Shown piece after piece: positions 44,441 to 52,502 of a stretch of 64,000 nucleotides of DNA. The DNA lies in NCBI GenBank assembly GCA_016787485.1, contig JAEUUL010000001.1, forward strand, positions 1 through 64,000, written 5' to 3'. Both the position numbers and the translations under genes were made by a program. This stretch comes from Bacteroidota bacterium. GTDB lineage: Bacteria > Bacteroidota > Bacteroidia > NS11-12g > UBA955. Within the stretch, counting starts at the first letter, position 1. Every line of letters begins with the position of its first letter. The notes under the pieces are model-generated. The model ran no database searches and had not been told where the DNA came from. It saw nothing but the letters and a program-made list of their open reading frames with translations.

Positions 44441-44952
44441 AAGGCCGCCAGTTGGGAGGCGGATTTGCTTCGCATGTGCGACCTACCACCGATATGGTGA
44501 GGGAAGCTATTTTTAATAAACTGGAACATGCGGGTGGCATTGCAGGCGCTGTCGTCCTGGATTTGTTTTCAGGTTCAGGCATTATCGCCATGGAATTTCT
44601 CAGCCGTGGCGCAGAACGGGTCATTTCAGTAGACCGGGATGGCAAAAATCAGGCTTTCCAAAAGAAAAATGCACGTGAATTCGGACTTTCCAACTGGGAA
44701 ATTACACGGGCCGATGTGATGAAATATCTGCCGGTCTGCAATGCGCACTTTGATTTTGTATTTGCCGATCCGCCCTACGACATGCCCGGGATTCAGCAAC
44801 TACCCGCACTGGTATATCCATTACTGAAGCCGGATGGCTGTTTTGTACTCGAGCACCGGCCGGATATTCAGTTTGACAACACACCCACTGAAACCCGGCG
44901 CTATGGAAGCACTACCTGCAGTATATTCGCTGCTGCTAGCCATGGAAACTAA
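44416..44952 (+). CDS. rsmD: 16S rRNA (guanine(966)-N2)-methyltransferase
   Basis: The 178-residue SAM-dependent enzyme methylates G966 in helix 31 of 16S rRNA. It shows the RITGGNLKGRQL and RPTTDMVREAIFNKL substrate motifs, the SAM motif VLDLFSGSGIIAMEFLSRGA, and the catalytic DPPYDMP. It sits in the common DUF3822-rsmD-coaD order and overlaps both neighbours. Confidence 0.96.
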   Translation: MRITGGNLKGRQLGGGFASHVRPTTDMVREAIFNKLEHAGGIAGAVVLDLFSGSGIIAMEFLSRGAERVISVDRDGKNQAFQKKNAREFGLSNWEITRADVMKYLPVCNAHFDFVFADPPYDMPGIQQLPALVYPLLKPDGCFVLEHRPDIQFDNTPTETRRYGSTTCSIFAAASHGN

Positions 44953-45406
44953 AATTGCTGTATTCGCCGGAACCTTTGACCCCATTACCCTGGGGCATGT
45001 AGACATCGTGCGGCGCAGTCTGCCCCTGTTTGATGAAATTGTATTGGCCATTGGGGTAAATGCACAGAAAAAAACGCTTTTCAGTCTTGAAAAACGCATG
45101 CAATGGATTGGCGATATATTTAAAAATGAGCCCCGGGTGAAAGTGCAGTCCTATGAAGAACTTACGGTGGAATATTGCCGGCGCATCGGGGCCAGGTATC
45201 TGCTGCGCGGTCTCCGCAACGGCAGCGACTTCGATTATGAAGCACACATAGCTCAGGTAAACAAACAGCTGGCACCGGAAATTGAGACCATATTCACAAT
45301 CAGTTCGCCCCAGCTGAGTTATATCAGCAGTACCATTGTACGCGACCTTATTGTCTATGGTGGCGATTACCGTTCTTTTGTACCCACGGAGGTGCTTGTA
45401 GAATGA
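44942..45406 (+). CDS. coaD: Phosphopantetheine adenylyltransferase
   Basis: The 154-residue enzyme makes dephospho-CoA from 4'-phosphopantetheine and ATP. It has the nucleotidyltransferase motif GTFDPITLGHVDIVRR at the N-terminus, the RGLRNGSDFDYE substrate loop and the ISSTIVRDL (ISSTxxR) motif. The ATG at 44942 gives the normal N-terminus; it overlaps rsmD by 11 bp, and the stop overlaps the thioesterase start by 4 bp. Confidence 0.97.
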   Translation: METKIAVFAGTFDPITLGHVDIVRRSLPLFDEIVLAIGVNAQKKTLFSLEKRMQWIGDIFKNEPRVKVQSYEELTVEYCRRIGARYLLRGLRNGSDFDYEAHIAQVNKQLAPEIETIFTISSPQLSYISSTIVRDLIVYGGDYRSFVPTEVLVE

Positions 45407-45834
45407 GCCTGGAGAATACCGACTTTCCGGTGCGGATGCCCTTGCGCATGGACTGGAGTGAAATGGACCTTTACGATCATATCAACAATGTAATGATCCT
45501 GAAATATGTGCAAACCGCAAGGGTACATTATTGGGATACCGTGGGTATTAAGACAGTCCCCCGGCAGGACCACGGACCCATATTGGCCAGCACGAGCTGC
45601 AGGTTTCTGCGCCCTTTGGTTTATCCGGGAGAACTACAATTGTTAAGCCGCCTCAGCAGTCTGGGCAACTCCAGCTTTGGCCTTCAACACCGCATTCTGG
45701 ATCAGCATGGACAAATCGCTGTGGAAGCACATGACCTGATTGTGATGTATGATTACAACAGCAATAAAAAAATACGGGTGAATGATGAGATTCGCACAGC
45801 CATGGAAAGGCTGGAGGGCAGATTGCCCGGTTGA
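45403..45834 (+). CDS. Acyl-CoA thioesterase (4HBT hot-dog fold)
   Basis: The 143-residue protein has the 4-hydroxybenzoyl-CoA thioesterase signature MDWSEMDLYDHINNVMILKYVQTAR, where the Asp/His pair marks the active site. It should hydrolyse an acyl-CoA; the substrate is unknown. It follows coaD with an ATGA overlap, so it belongs to the same operon, and its stop abuts the convergent NUDIX gene. Confidence 0.9.
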   Translation: MSLENTDFPVRMPLRMDWSEMDLYDHINNVMILKYVQTARVHYWDTVGIKTVPRQDHGPILASTSCRFLRPLVYPGELQLLSRLSSLGNSSFGLQHRILDQHGQIAVEAHDLIVMYDYNSNKKIRVNDEIRTAMERLEGRLPG

Positions 45835-46476
45835 TTAAACCAATTCTGGTTTCAGCGTAAGCACCTTCTGAATAATGTCGCGGATGCTCTGGTAGGAATG
45901 AAACTCCGGAGACTGGAACCAATCCATATCTGCCCAGATCACCTCACTGATTCCCTCTTCCTCCTGGGGTTTCAGTTTGCCCTTGCCGCTGGAATTCATG
46001 AGATACCAGTGGGTTTCTTTGAGCATGACCACATCGTCTTCAAAATAGGCATGGTAAGTACGGCCTACCTTGTCGCTGATGTTCAGCATATTCAGACCGG
46101 TTTCTTCCATTACCTCGCGTAAGGCAGCAGCGCGCTGGTCTTCATGCCTTTCAATTTTACCCTTGGGCAAATCCCACAAGCCATTCCGCTTGATGGTGAG
46201 CAACTGGTTTTCTTTGTTGAATACCAATCCTCCGGCTGCCTGTATTACGGCGTATTTCTCGACAAATTCCTGAAGGGTTTCTTCCGGATCAGGGCTGATG
46301 AGGCCAAAGTTGAGATTCTTTCCATTGGATTCGCCGGAGGTAAGAATTTTAAAACTTGTATGCATTTCATCGTCGCCGATATAATACAGATTGCTCAACC
46401 CGCGCAGTGCACCCGGAGATTCCGCGATAATCAGGGCACCTTCGTTGAAGTATATTTTATAGCTTTGCGGCCCCAT
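45835..46476 (-). CDS. NUDIX hydrolase
   Basis: The 213-residue protein has a ~75-residue N-terminal extension (YKIYFNEGALIIAE, typical for a Bacteroidota NUDIX group) and a NUDIX domain with the GKIERHEDQRAAALREVMEE helix followed by TGLN. It hydrolyses a nucleoside diphosphate derivative; the substrate is unknown. Its ATG (46476-46474) shares two bases with the divergent pyrE ATG (46475-46477). TAAATTTG, a perfect -7 element for this gene, lies at 46491-46498 inside the pyrE coding region, 14 nt upstream. Confidence 0.92.
   Translation of the reverse strand: MGPQSYKIYFNEGALIIAESPGALRGLSNLYYIGDDEMHTSFKILTSGESNGKNLNFGLISPDPEETLQEFVEKYAVIQAAGGLVFNKENQLLTIKRNGLWDLPKGKIERHEDQRAAALREVMEETGLNMLNISDKVGRTYHAYFEDDVVMLKETHWYLMNSSGKGKLKPQEEEGISEVIWADMDWFQSPEFHSYQSIRDIIQKVLTLKPELV
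46460..46467 (+). promoter_or_regulatory. -7 promoter element of pyrE, inside the NUDIX gene
   Basis: TAGCTTTG is a perfect TAnnTTTG motif 7 nt before the pyrE ATG. It lies within codons 4-6 of the divergent NUDIX gene. Confidence 0.6.
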
Positions 46477-47113
46477 GTCTGATGTAGCCGCAAATTTAGC
46501 GAAATTTTTGCTTGAAATTCACGCTGTCAAGCTGAATGCAAATACCCCGTTCACCTGGACCTCCGGACTGCGTTCTCCCATTTATTGCGACAACCGGATG
46601 GTCCTGTCGTATCCGCAGGTCCGCACCTTTGTAAAGGAGCAACTGGCAGCTCTGGTTAAGTCCCGATTTGCAGATTGTACCCTGCTGGCAGGTATTGCCA
46701 CTGCAGGTATTGCCCATGGCGCACTGGTGGCTGATTTGCTGGAACTGCCTTATTGTTATGTGCGGCCCGAACCCAAAAAACACGGACTTAAAAATCAGAT
46801 TGAAGGATATATGCCTCCTGGTTCCAAAGTAGTGCTGGTTGAAGACCTCATTTCTACAGGGAAAAGCAGCCTGCAGGCGGTACAGGCTGTGCGTGAGGCT
46901 GGTGCCGAGGTTGCCGGACTCGTAGCCTTGTTTACCTATGGTTTTCCGGATGCCACCGAAAAATTCAAACAGGAATCAGTACCGTTTTATACCCTCAGCC
47001 ATTTCGAAGTGCTCTGCGAAACCGCTGTGCAGTATGGATATCTGGAACCCGACAAACTCAGCATTGTACAGGAATTTGCTGCCGACCCCACTACCTGGTG
47101 GAAAGGCAGTTGA
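46475..47113 (+). CDS. pyrE: Orotate phosphoribosyltransferase
   Basis: The 212-residue enzyme converts orotate and PRPP to OMP in pyrimidine synthesis. It has the N-terminal FTWTSGLRSPIYCDNRMV substrate region and the PRPP-binding loop VVLVEDLISTGKSSLQAV. The start codon overlaps that of the NUDIX gene on the other strand (CATG), with each promoter lying within the other gene. The -7 element is 7 nt upstream, so the transcript is probably leaderless. Confidence 0.96.
   Translation: MSDVAANLAKFLLEIHAVKLNANTPFTWTSGLRSPIYCDNRMVLSYPQVRTFVKEQLAALVKSRFADCTLLAGIATAGIAHGALVADLLELPYCYVRPEPKKHGLKNQIEGYMPPGSKVVLVEDLISTGKSSLQAVQAVREAGAEVAGLVALFTYGFPDATEKFKQESVPFYTLSHFEVLCETAVQYGYLEPDKLSIVQEFAADPTTWWKGS
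46491..46498 (-). promoter_or_regulatory. -7 promoter element of the NUDIX gene, inside pyrE
   Basis: TAAATTTG on the minus strand is a perfect TAnnTTTG match 14 nt before the NUDIX ATG and lies in codons 6-8 of pyrE. Confidence 0.55.
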
Positions 47114-47149
47114 ATAACGGCATACCCAATGCATTCCTGAACATATTCC

Positions 47150-47157
47150 TACTTTTG
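47150..47157 (+). promoter_or_regulatory. -7 promoter element of the DUF1348 gene
   Basis: TACTTTTG is a perfect TAnnTTTG motif 4 nt before the ATG at 47162. Confidence 0.5.
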
Positions 47158-47161
47158 TTGC

Positions 47162-47575
47162 ATGGAGCCACGCTATCCTCTACCCCCGTTTACACAGGAA
47201 ACTGCCGCACAAAAAGTACAGGCTGCCGAGAATGCCTGGAATACCAAAGACCCTGAAAAGGTATGCATGGCCTATACTGCAGATACAGAATGGCGCAACC
47301 GGGATGAATTTCTGAACGGGCGCGAAGAAGTAAAGTTGTTCCTGCAGCGCAAATGGGCAAAAGAACATGAATACCGGCTGAAAAAAGAACTCTGGGCATA
47401 CACAGATAACCGGATTGCAGTAAGATTTGAATATGAATGGCATGACGACTCCGGGCAGTGGTACCGCAGCTATGGGAACGAAAACTGGGAATTTGATGCA
47501 CAGGGGTATATGGCCAAAAGATTTGCCAGTATCAACGATGTGGCCATTTCCGAATCCGAAAGAAAATTCCGCTGA
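47162..47575 (+). CDS. Nuclear transport factor 2-like (DUF1348) protein
   Basis: The 137-residue cone-shaped alpha+beta protein has the DUF1348 signature ([41 protein letters not shown] and [15 protein letters not shown]). These small proteins often bind or convert a hydrophobic ligand; the actual role is unknown. It is followed 5 bp later by an alpha/beta hydrolase gene. Confidence 0.9.
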   Translation: MEPRYPLPPFTQETAAQKVQAAENAWNTKDPEKVCMAYTADTEWRNRDEFLNGREEVKLFLQRKWAKEHEYRLKKELWAYTDNRIAVRFEYEWHDDSGQWYRSYGNENWEFDAQGYMAKRFASINDVAISESERKFR

Positions 47576-47580
47576 CAGGT

Positions 47581-48282
47581 ATGAGCAAACCCCATCTTTT
47601 TCTGCTGCATAGCGCCCTTAGCAGCAGCAGTGCCTTCGACAATCTACTGCCCCTGCTTCAGGGTCATTTTCAATTGCACCTTTTCAATTTTCAGGGACAT
47701 GGAGGCAGCCCGATTCCTGCAGAGGGAATCACCATCGACTTGCTGGTGGACCAACTGGAACAAGAAATCGCTATGCGGGCAAATGACGGACTCCCAATCT
47801 ATGCTTTGGGACACAGCCTGGGTGGGTATGTTGCACTGTGCCTCGCGCTGAAACCGGAACAACCGCTTGCCGGGATAATTACCTTCGGCACCAAATTTGG
47901 CTGGAATCCTGAAAGCGCAAAGCAGGAAGTGGTACAACTGCAGCCTGAAATTCTGCTTGAAAAAGCCCCTGCGTTTGCAGAAGACCTGCAACAGAGGCAT
48001 GCACCCACCCCCTGGCAAGCCCTGATTAAAGCGATCGGCAACCTGATGCTGAATCTGGGCAGCCACCCACCCCTGAACGAAAACACCCTGGCAGATACGC
48101 GAATCCCATGCCTTATCATCCGCGGTGAAAAAGACCGGATTGCAGGTGCAGAAGAAACAGCGCAGGCAACAGGCTGGATTCCCGGAGCCCAAAGCATTAC
48201 ACTACCCGAAACCCCGCACCAACTGGAACGTTTAAATCCCGAACTTCTGGCAAATGCAATACTGACATGGAAGAAATTCTGA
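47581..48282 (+). CDS. Alpha/beta hydrolase
   Basis: The 233-residue serine hydrolase has an oxyanion-loop HSALSSSSAFDNL near the N-terminus, FQGHGGSP, the nucleophile elbow ALGHSLGGYVA (Ser near residue 81) and a C-terminal catalytic His in LPETPHQLERLNPE. It is probably an esterase or related enzyme with unknown substrate. It overlaps the next gene by 16 bp. Confidence 0.88.
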   Translation: MSKPHLFLLHSALSSSSAFDNLLPLLQGHFQLHLFNFQGHGGSPIPAEGITIDLLVDQLEQEIAMRANDGLPIYALGHSLGGYVALCLALKPEQPLAGIITFGTKFGWNPESAKQEVVQLQPEILLEKAPAFAEDLQQRHAPTPWQALIKAIGNLMLNLGSHPPLNENTLADTRIPCLIIRGEKDRIAGAEETAQATGWIPGAQSITLPETPHQLERLNPELLANAILTWKKF

Positions 48283-48626
48283 TTTACCACAACAACCGCT
48301 GCACAAAAAGCCGCTGTGCCCTTGATGTGCTCAGTGAAACAGGCAAACCATTTGCCGTTGTAAAATACCTGGAAAAACCACCCACCCTTGCCGAGCTGAA
48401 AAACCTGAAAACCATGCTCGGACTGCCCGCTTCTGCCATGGTGCGCAGCAAAGAAACAGTATACAGCCAGTTATTTGCCGGAAAAAAACCCACCGAAACG
48501 GAATTGCTGAAAGCCATCGCCTCCCATCCGGTACTCCTGGAAAGACCCATCGTGGTAAAGGGCAATCAGGCATGGATTGTAAGGAATGATGATGCTGTGG
48601 CTGCGCTAAAAAAGATATTGAAATGA
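48267..48626 (+). CDS. ArsC/Spx-family arsenate reductase-like protein
   Basis: The 119-residue thioredoxin-fold protein matches the glutaredoxin-dependent ArsC family: the catalytic Cys in HNNRCTKSRCALD (residue 12), the downstream SKETVYSQL motif and the RPIVVKGNQAWIVR C-terminal region with the conserved Arg. It could reduce arsenate, but genuine ars genes are absent nearby, so a general redox or Spx-like function is possible. It overlaps the porin gene by 4 bp. Confidence 0.85.
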   Translation: MEEILIYHNNRCTKSRCALDVLSETGKPFAVVKYLEKPPTLAELKNLKTMLGLPASAMVRSKETVYSQLFAGKKPTETELLKAIASHPVLLERPIVVKGNQAWIVRNDDAVAALKKILK

Positions 48627-49765
48627 AAAAGCGGTTACTCTGGCTGATTTTTCTGTTTCCGCTGTTTAGCCGGGCTCAGGTAAGCAATACCGGTTTTATC
48701 GATACCGGGGGGGGAGAACATATCGGGAAAATTACCATAGGTGCTTACATGGACCTGTATTACGGCCATTACACCCGCAGGACGGGTGGTACTGGATCCG
48801 TTCCCTTTATGGTGTCCAGCAACCGCAACAACGAACTCAACCTGAACCTGGCCCACCTGGATGTGCGGTACCGCACTGAAAACCTGAGAGCCCGTTTTGT
48901 GCCCGGTTTTGGTACTTACATGAACAGCAACCATGGTCCGGAACCGCAAACCCTGGCCTTTGTGGTGGAAGCCAGCGCCGGTATCCGCCTCAGCAAAAAA
49001 AAGGACATCTGGCTTGATGGGGGAGTCATTGGTTCACCCTATACCAACGAAAACCCGGTGAGCAAGGAACACCTTATGTATACCCGTTCACTGGCCGCAG
49101 AAAATGTACCCTATTATCAAACCGGACTGCGACTGGCTGTGCCTGTTGGGAAAAAAATGCATGCCTACCTGTATGGGCTCAATGGCTGGCAGCAACTACA
49201 GGACCAGAATCAGTTCAAATCATTCGGGACGCAACTGGAATGGAACATCAATGACAACAACCTGCTGAACTGGGATACCTATATGGGCGATGAACGCAGC
49301 GCCGCACGGCCCCTGGACCGCATGCGCTGGCTTACGGATCTTTACTGGATTGGAAAAGCAGGCAACTGGGATTTTACCAGCAGTGTGTATGCCGGGCTTC
49401 AGCAACGCCGCACCCCTGCCCCGGATTCAACCCAGCCCAACCCGGGTACAACCCTTTTCACGCAGCACCTGTGGTACAGTGCAAACTTCATCACACGGTG
49501 GCACATCAGCCCCAAATGGGCGGTCAGCGCCCGGGCAGAATACTTTCATGACCCTGACCATGTCATGCAGACCCCGGCAGGTGTTCCGGCCACAGGGTAT
49601 AAAACCGGTTCAGGCAGTGCCTGTATCAGCTTTCAACCCGCGGATCACGTGCTGTACCGCATGGAATACCGGCACTTTTACAGTCCGGACCTGCTGTACC
49701 TGACCTCAAATGGCGCCTCCCATACTGCAGACTGGTTTACCTGCAGTGTCGCGGTCTGGTTTTAA
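48623..49765 (+). CDS. Outer-membrane beta-barrel porin (BBP2-like)
   Basis: The 380-residue protein has a signal peptide (ending SRAQ) and then a barrel of alternating aromatic strands with repeated blocks such as YAGLQQRRTPAP and RAEYFHDPDHVM and a terminal aromatic CSVAVWF. The pattern matches the OmpL/BBP2 putative porin family of Bacteroidota. Substrate unknown. Its 3' end overlaps, by 4 bases, the end of the convergent DUF2892 gene. Confidence 0.82.
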   Translation: MKKRLLWLIFLFPLFSRAQVSNTGFIDTGGGEHIGKITIGAYMDLYYGHYTRRTGGTGSVPFMVSSNRNNELNLNLAHLDVRYRTENLRARFVPGFGTYMNSNHGPEPQTLAFVVEASAGIRLSKKKDIWLDGGVIGSPYTNENPVSKEHLMYTRSLAAENVPYYQTGLRLAVPVGKKMHAYLYGLNGWQQLQDQNQFKSFGTQLEWNINDNNLLNWDTYMGDERSAARPLDRMRWLTDLYWIGKAGNWDFTSSVYAGLQQRRTPAPDSTQPNPGTTLFTQHLWYSANFITRWHISPKWAVSARAEYFHDPDHVMQTPAGVPATGYKTGSGSACISFQPADHVLYRMEYRHFYSPDLLYLTSNGASHTADWFTCSVAVWF

Positions 49766-49971
49766 CCCTTCTTCGGCGGACAGGTATTCATGCCCACCAG
49801 CGCATAAATGGGACAAAAGCCCACCAGAGCTGTGGCAAAAAACACACCGCCCAAAATCAGCAGAATCATGCCCAAAGTACCGCTTACCGTACCGGTAAAA
49901 AAAAGTACACTGAAGAGAATCGCCACGATGATGCGGATGATACGGTCCGCCATACCTACATTGTTTTTCAT
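49762..49971 (-). CDS. DUF2892 inner-membrane protein (YgaP-type TM domain)
   Basis: The 69-residue protein begins MKNNVGMADRIIRIIVAIL and has two hydrophobic helices, a GFCPIYALVG turn and a CPPKKG tail. This matches the DUF2892 membrane domain that in YgaP is fused to a rhodanese. An operator-like palindrome GTGATATTTGTCAC (50007-50020, minus strand) and a perfect -7 element (TATGTTTG, 49976-49983) lie upstream, with the spacing seen at the persulfide dioxygenase and SQR genes. It is therefore a candidate member of the same sulfide regulon. The start at 49971 is favoured; 50013 would place the start codon inside the palindrome. Confidence 0.85.
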   Translation of the reverse strand: MKNNVGMADRIIRIIVAILFSVLFFTGTVSGTLGMILLILGGVFFATALVGFCPIYALVGMNTCPPKKG

Positions 49972-49975
49972 GCAA

Positions 49976-49983
49976 CAAACATA
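49976..49983 (-). promoter_or_regulatory. -7 promoter element of the DUF2892 gene
   Basis: TATGTTTG on the minus strand is a perfect TAnnTTTG match, 4 nt before the ATG at 49971 and 44 bp from the first base of the palindrome. Confidence 0.5.
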
Positions 49984-50006
49984 AGCGAAGCTTCCAAAAA
50001 GATGTT

Positions 50007-50020
50007 GTGACAAATATCAC
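50007..50020 (-). promoter_or_regulatory. Candidate Crp/Fnr operator upstream of the DUF2892 gene
   Basis: Read on the minus strand this is GTGATATTTGTCAC, one base different from the SQR-gene site GTGATACTTGTCAC. The distance from its first base to the end of TATGTTTG is 44 bp, against 43 bp at the other two promoters. Confidence 0.65.
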
Positions 50021-50153
50021 GGCTTGCTGCAGCCAGGCATTTTGCCTGTTCCTGTCATTTTTCCGAATTATCTACCAGACAAAGAACCGCTTCGACCAAA
50101 CTGCCGTCATTTCCCCCGAAAAATGCCCATATTTGCAGCCCGTTTTATACCCT

Positions 50154-52328
50154 ATGAAAAACAGAATATTTACACTCCTCCTCGCCGCAGCCTGCACACT
50201 CAGCCTGCGTGCCGACGAAGGTATGTGGCCACTGGTCCTGTTGCAAAAGATTCAGGATCCCATGCAGGCCAAAGGTCTGAAACTGACCGCCGAACAAATT
50301 TACAGCATTAACAACAGCAGCCTGAAAGACGGTGTGGTGCGCCTGATGAGCAAGCAGGGCCGCATGTTTTGCACTGGTGAAATCATCAGCAGCAAATCCC
50401 TTTTCCTTACCAACCACCACTGTGGATACGGTGCGGTACAGGAGCTGAGCACCCCGGCCGACAATATTCTTACCAACGGTTTCTGGGCCAAATCCATGAC
50501 CGAAGAACGGCCTGCCAACTTCAATATTGGCCTGCTCCGCAAAATTGAAGATGTGACTGCCAAAGTACTTGAAGGCATCAACATCAACGATGAGGAAGGA
50601 CCCCGCACCAAAGCACTGGGAGACAAGCAAAAACTGGTTCTAGCCGGATTGAAAGAAGCCCTGGGTGATGCAAAAAACAATTACGTGGTAGAAATATCCT
50701 CTTTCTACAACGGCAACCAATACCTGGCCATGTACTACGAAGTGTACCGCGACATTCGTCTGGTAGGTGTTCCACCGGAGAGTGTGGGCAAGTTTGGCGG
50801 CGAAACCGACAACTGGCGCTGGCCACGTCACACCTGCGACTTCAGCATGTTCCGCATTTATGCAAACGAAGCCAACTCACCTGCAGATTACAATGTAGCC
50901 AACAAACCCTATGCACCCAAACACCACTTTCCCATCAGCCTCAAAGGCATTGAAAAAGGTGATTTCTCCATGATTATGGGTTACCCGGGCCGCACCACAC
51001 GCTATACATACAGCGAGGGAATCAAATACCTGGGTGGTAAAGAACGTCCTATGCGCGTGCAGGTTCGCCGCGACATCATGGACATTTATGAAGAATACAT
51101 GAAGGCCGACAAAAACATACGCCTCATGTACAGCGACAAACTGGCATCCATTGGCAACTACTGGAACAAATTCAACGGCGAAGCGCACGACCTGAGCAAA
51201 CCCGGACTGTATGAAAAACGCAAAGCCGTGGAACTGGAATTTGAAAAATGGGTGAAAGCCAACGGCAAATCGGATGTGTATGGCGAGGTTACTTCTTTAT
51301 ACGACGAAGCCTACCTGAAACTGAATCAATACGGTTTGTACTCCGTTTATCTGCAGGACGGAATCTCCAATTCACAGCCGATGACCTTTGCCATGAACCT
51401 GATTGGCATGCCGGAAATGCTGAACGACAAGAAAACGGCCGCCATTGCCAAAGGCACGGCAAACTCTATGGCCGGGGGTCTGGACGAAATGTTCAAGGAG
51501 TTTTATGCACCCATTGAAAAACGGGTATTGGCTTCTGTTCTGCGCCACTTGTACGAAGACCTGGACCACGCCTATCTGCCTGCTTACCTGAATGAACTGG
51601 TGGCTAAAAACAAACGGGATTATACCAAAATCGCAGACATGCTGTGGAAGAAATCCATTTTTACAGACAAAGCCCGCATGTCAGAATTCCTGAAAAAACC
51701 CAGCGCTTCCAAACTGGCCAAGGATCCGATATATATGATTACCAACGGGTATGTGCAGAAAATGAGTGTGGATCTGAAACCCATATACGATGACATCAAT
51801 GCAAAAATGGGCCGCGCACACCGTTTGTTTCAGGCCGGTATGCTGGAAATGAATGCAGACAAAGCACTGCCTCCGGATGCCAACGGAACCATGCGTCTTA
51901 CCTATGGAACCATTCTGGATTACAACCCGTTTGATGGCGCCCATTACAACTACTTCACCACTGCCAAAGGCATAGTAGATAAGTACAAACCCCGTGATTT
52001 TGAATTTGACGCACCCACCGAGTTGATAGATATGCTGAGAAACAAACAGTACGGGCAATACGCTGACCCAAAGGATGGCGAATTGCATGTGTGCTTCCTC
52101 AGCGACAATGACATTACCGGCGGGAACAGCGGCAGTCCTGTACTGAATGGGAACGGGGAACTCATCGGTACCGCATTCGACGGCAACTGGGAAGCCATCA
52201 GCAGCGATTTTATGTTCATGCCCGATGTGCAACGCACCATCTCTGTAGATGTACGCTTCACCCTGTTCATTGTGGACAAGCTGGGCAAAGCACAGAATAT
52301 CATTGACGAACTCACCCTGGTGAAGTAA
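50154..52328 (+). CDS. S46 family dipeptidyl-peptidase, DPP7-type
   Basis: The 724-residue periplasmic serine dipeptidyl-peptidase has a signal peptide (ending LRAD), catalytic His in TNHHCGYGAVQ (about residue 89) and catalytic Ser in TGGNSGSPVLNGNGELIG near the C-terminus. In Porphyromonas gingivalis the S1 residue 673 decides specificity: Gly gives DPP7 (hydrophobic P1) and Arg gives DPP11 (acidic P1). Here the site reads AFDGNWEAIS, so DPP7-like preference is predicted. The start at 50154 gives a clean signal peptide; CATATTTG lies 18 nt upstream. A terminator follows. Confidence 0.94.
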   Translation: MKNRIFTLLLAAACTLSLRADEGMWPLVLLQKIQDPMQAKGLKLTAEQIYSINNSSLKDGVVRLMSKQGRMFCTGEIISSKSLFLTNHHCGYGAVQELSTPADNILTNGFWAKSMTEERPANFNIGLLRKIEDVTAKVLEGININDEEGPRTKALGDKQKLVLAGLKEALGDAKNNYVVEISSFYNGNQYLAMYYEVYRDIRLVGVPPESVGKFGGETDNWRWPRHTCDFSMFRIYANEANSPADYNVANKPYAPKHHFPISLKGIEKGDFSMIMGYPGRTTRYTYSEGIKYLGGKERPMRVQVRRDIMDIYEEYMKADKNIRLMYSDKLASIGNYWNKFNGEAHDLSKPGLYEKRKAVELEFEKWVKANGKSDVYGEVTSLYDEAYLKLNQYGLYSVYLQDGISNSQPMTFAMNLIGMPEMLNDKKTAAIAKGTANSMAGGLDEMFKEFYAPIEKRVLASVLRHLYEDLDHAYLPAYLNELVAKNKRDYTKIADMLWKKSIFTDKARMSEFLKKPSASKLAKDPIYMITNGYVQKMSVDLKPIYDDINAKMGRAHRLFQAGMLEMNADKALPPDANGTMRLTYGTILDYNPFDGAHYNYFTTAKGIVDKYKPRDFEFDAPTELIDMLRNKQYGQYADPKDGELHVCFLSDNDITGGNSGSPVLNGNGELIGTAFDGNWEAISSDFMFMPDVQRTISVDVRFTLFIVDKLGKAQNIIDELTLVK

Positions 52329-52351
52329 ACCGAATAGTAACCGAAATCAGT

Positions 52352-52382
52352 AAAAGGCTGTCCGCAAGGGCGGCCTTTTTTT
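52352..52382 (+). terminator. Rho-independent terminator after the S46 peptidase gene
   Basis: AAAAGGCTG-TCCGCAAGGG-CGGCC-TTTTTTT forms a GC-rich hairpin with A and T flanks. It is very similar in sequence to the terminator after the OmpA gene (both AAAAGGCTGTCC...). Confidence 0.8.
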
Positions 52383-52391
52383 GTTACGCAC

Positions 52392-52423
52392 TCAGCTTCC
52401 CCAGCTTTCCCGGTCCAGGCTGC
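52392..52423. repeat. 32-bp direct repeat, copy 1 (yifB 3' end duplicate)
   Basis: This matches 55446-55477 at 31 of 32 bases. It copies the last codons and stop of yifB (SLDRESWGS stop on the minus strand) although yifB itself ends 3 kb away. Together the two copies enclose an AT-rich three-gene block. Confidence 0.9.
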
Positions 52424-52490
52424 TTTATAGCGGTGCTTTTGCCGGGATATATTTTTTTCATCTCTTTTTTGCATTGAATGTAATAATCTG

Positions 52491-52498
52491 TATATTGC
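52491..52498 (+). promoter_or_regulatory. Candidate -7 element of the phase-variable operon
   Basis: TATATTGC is an imperfect TAnnTTTG match 4 nt before the ATG at 52503; the same TTGC form is seen upstream of cas10. Confidence 0.35.
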
Positions 52499-52502
52499 CT
52501 AA

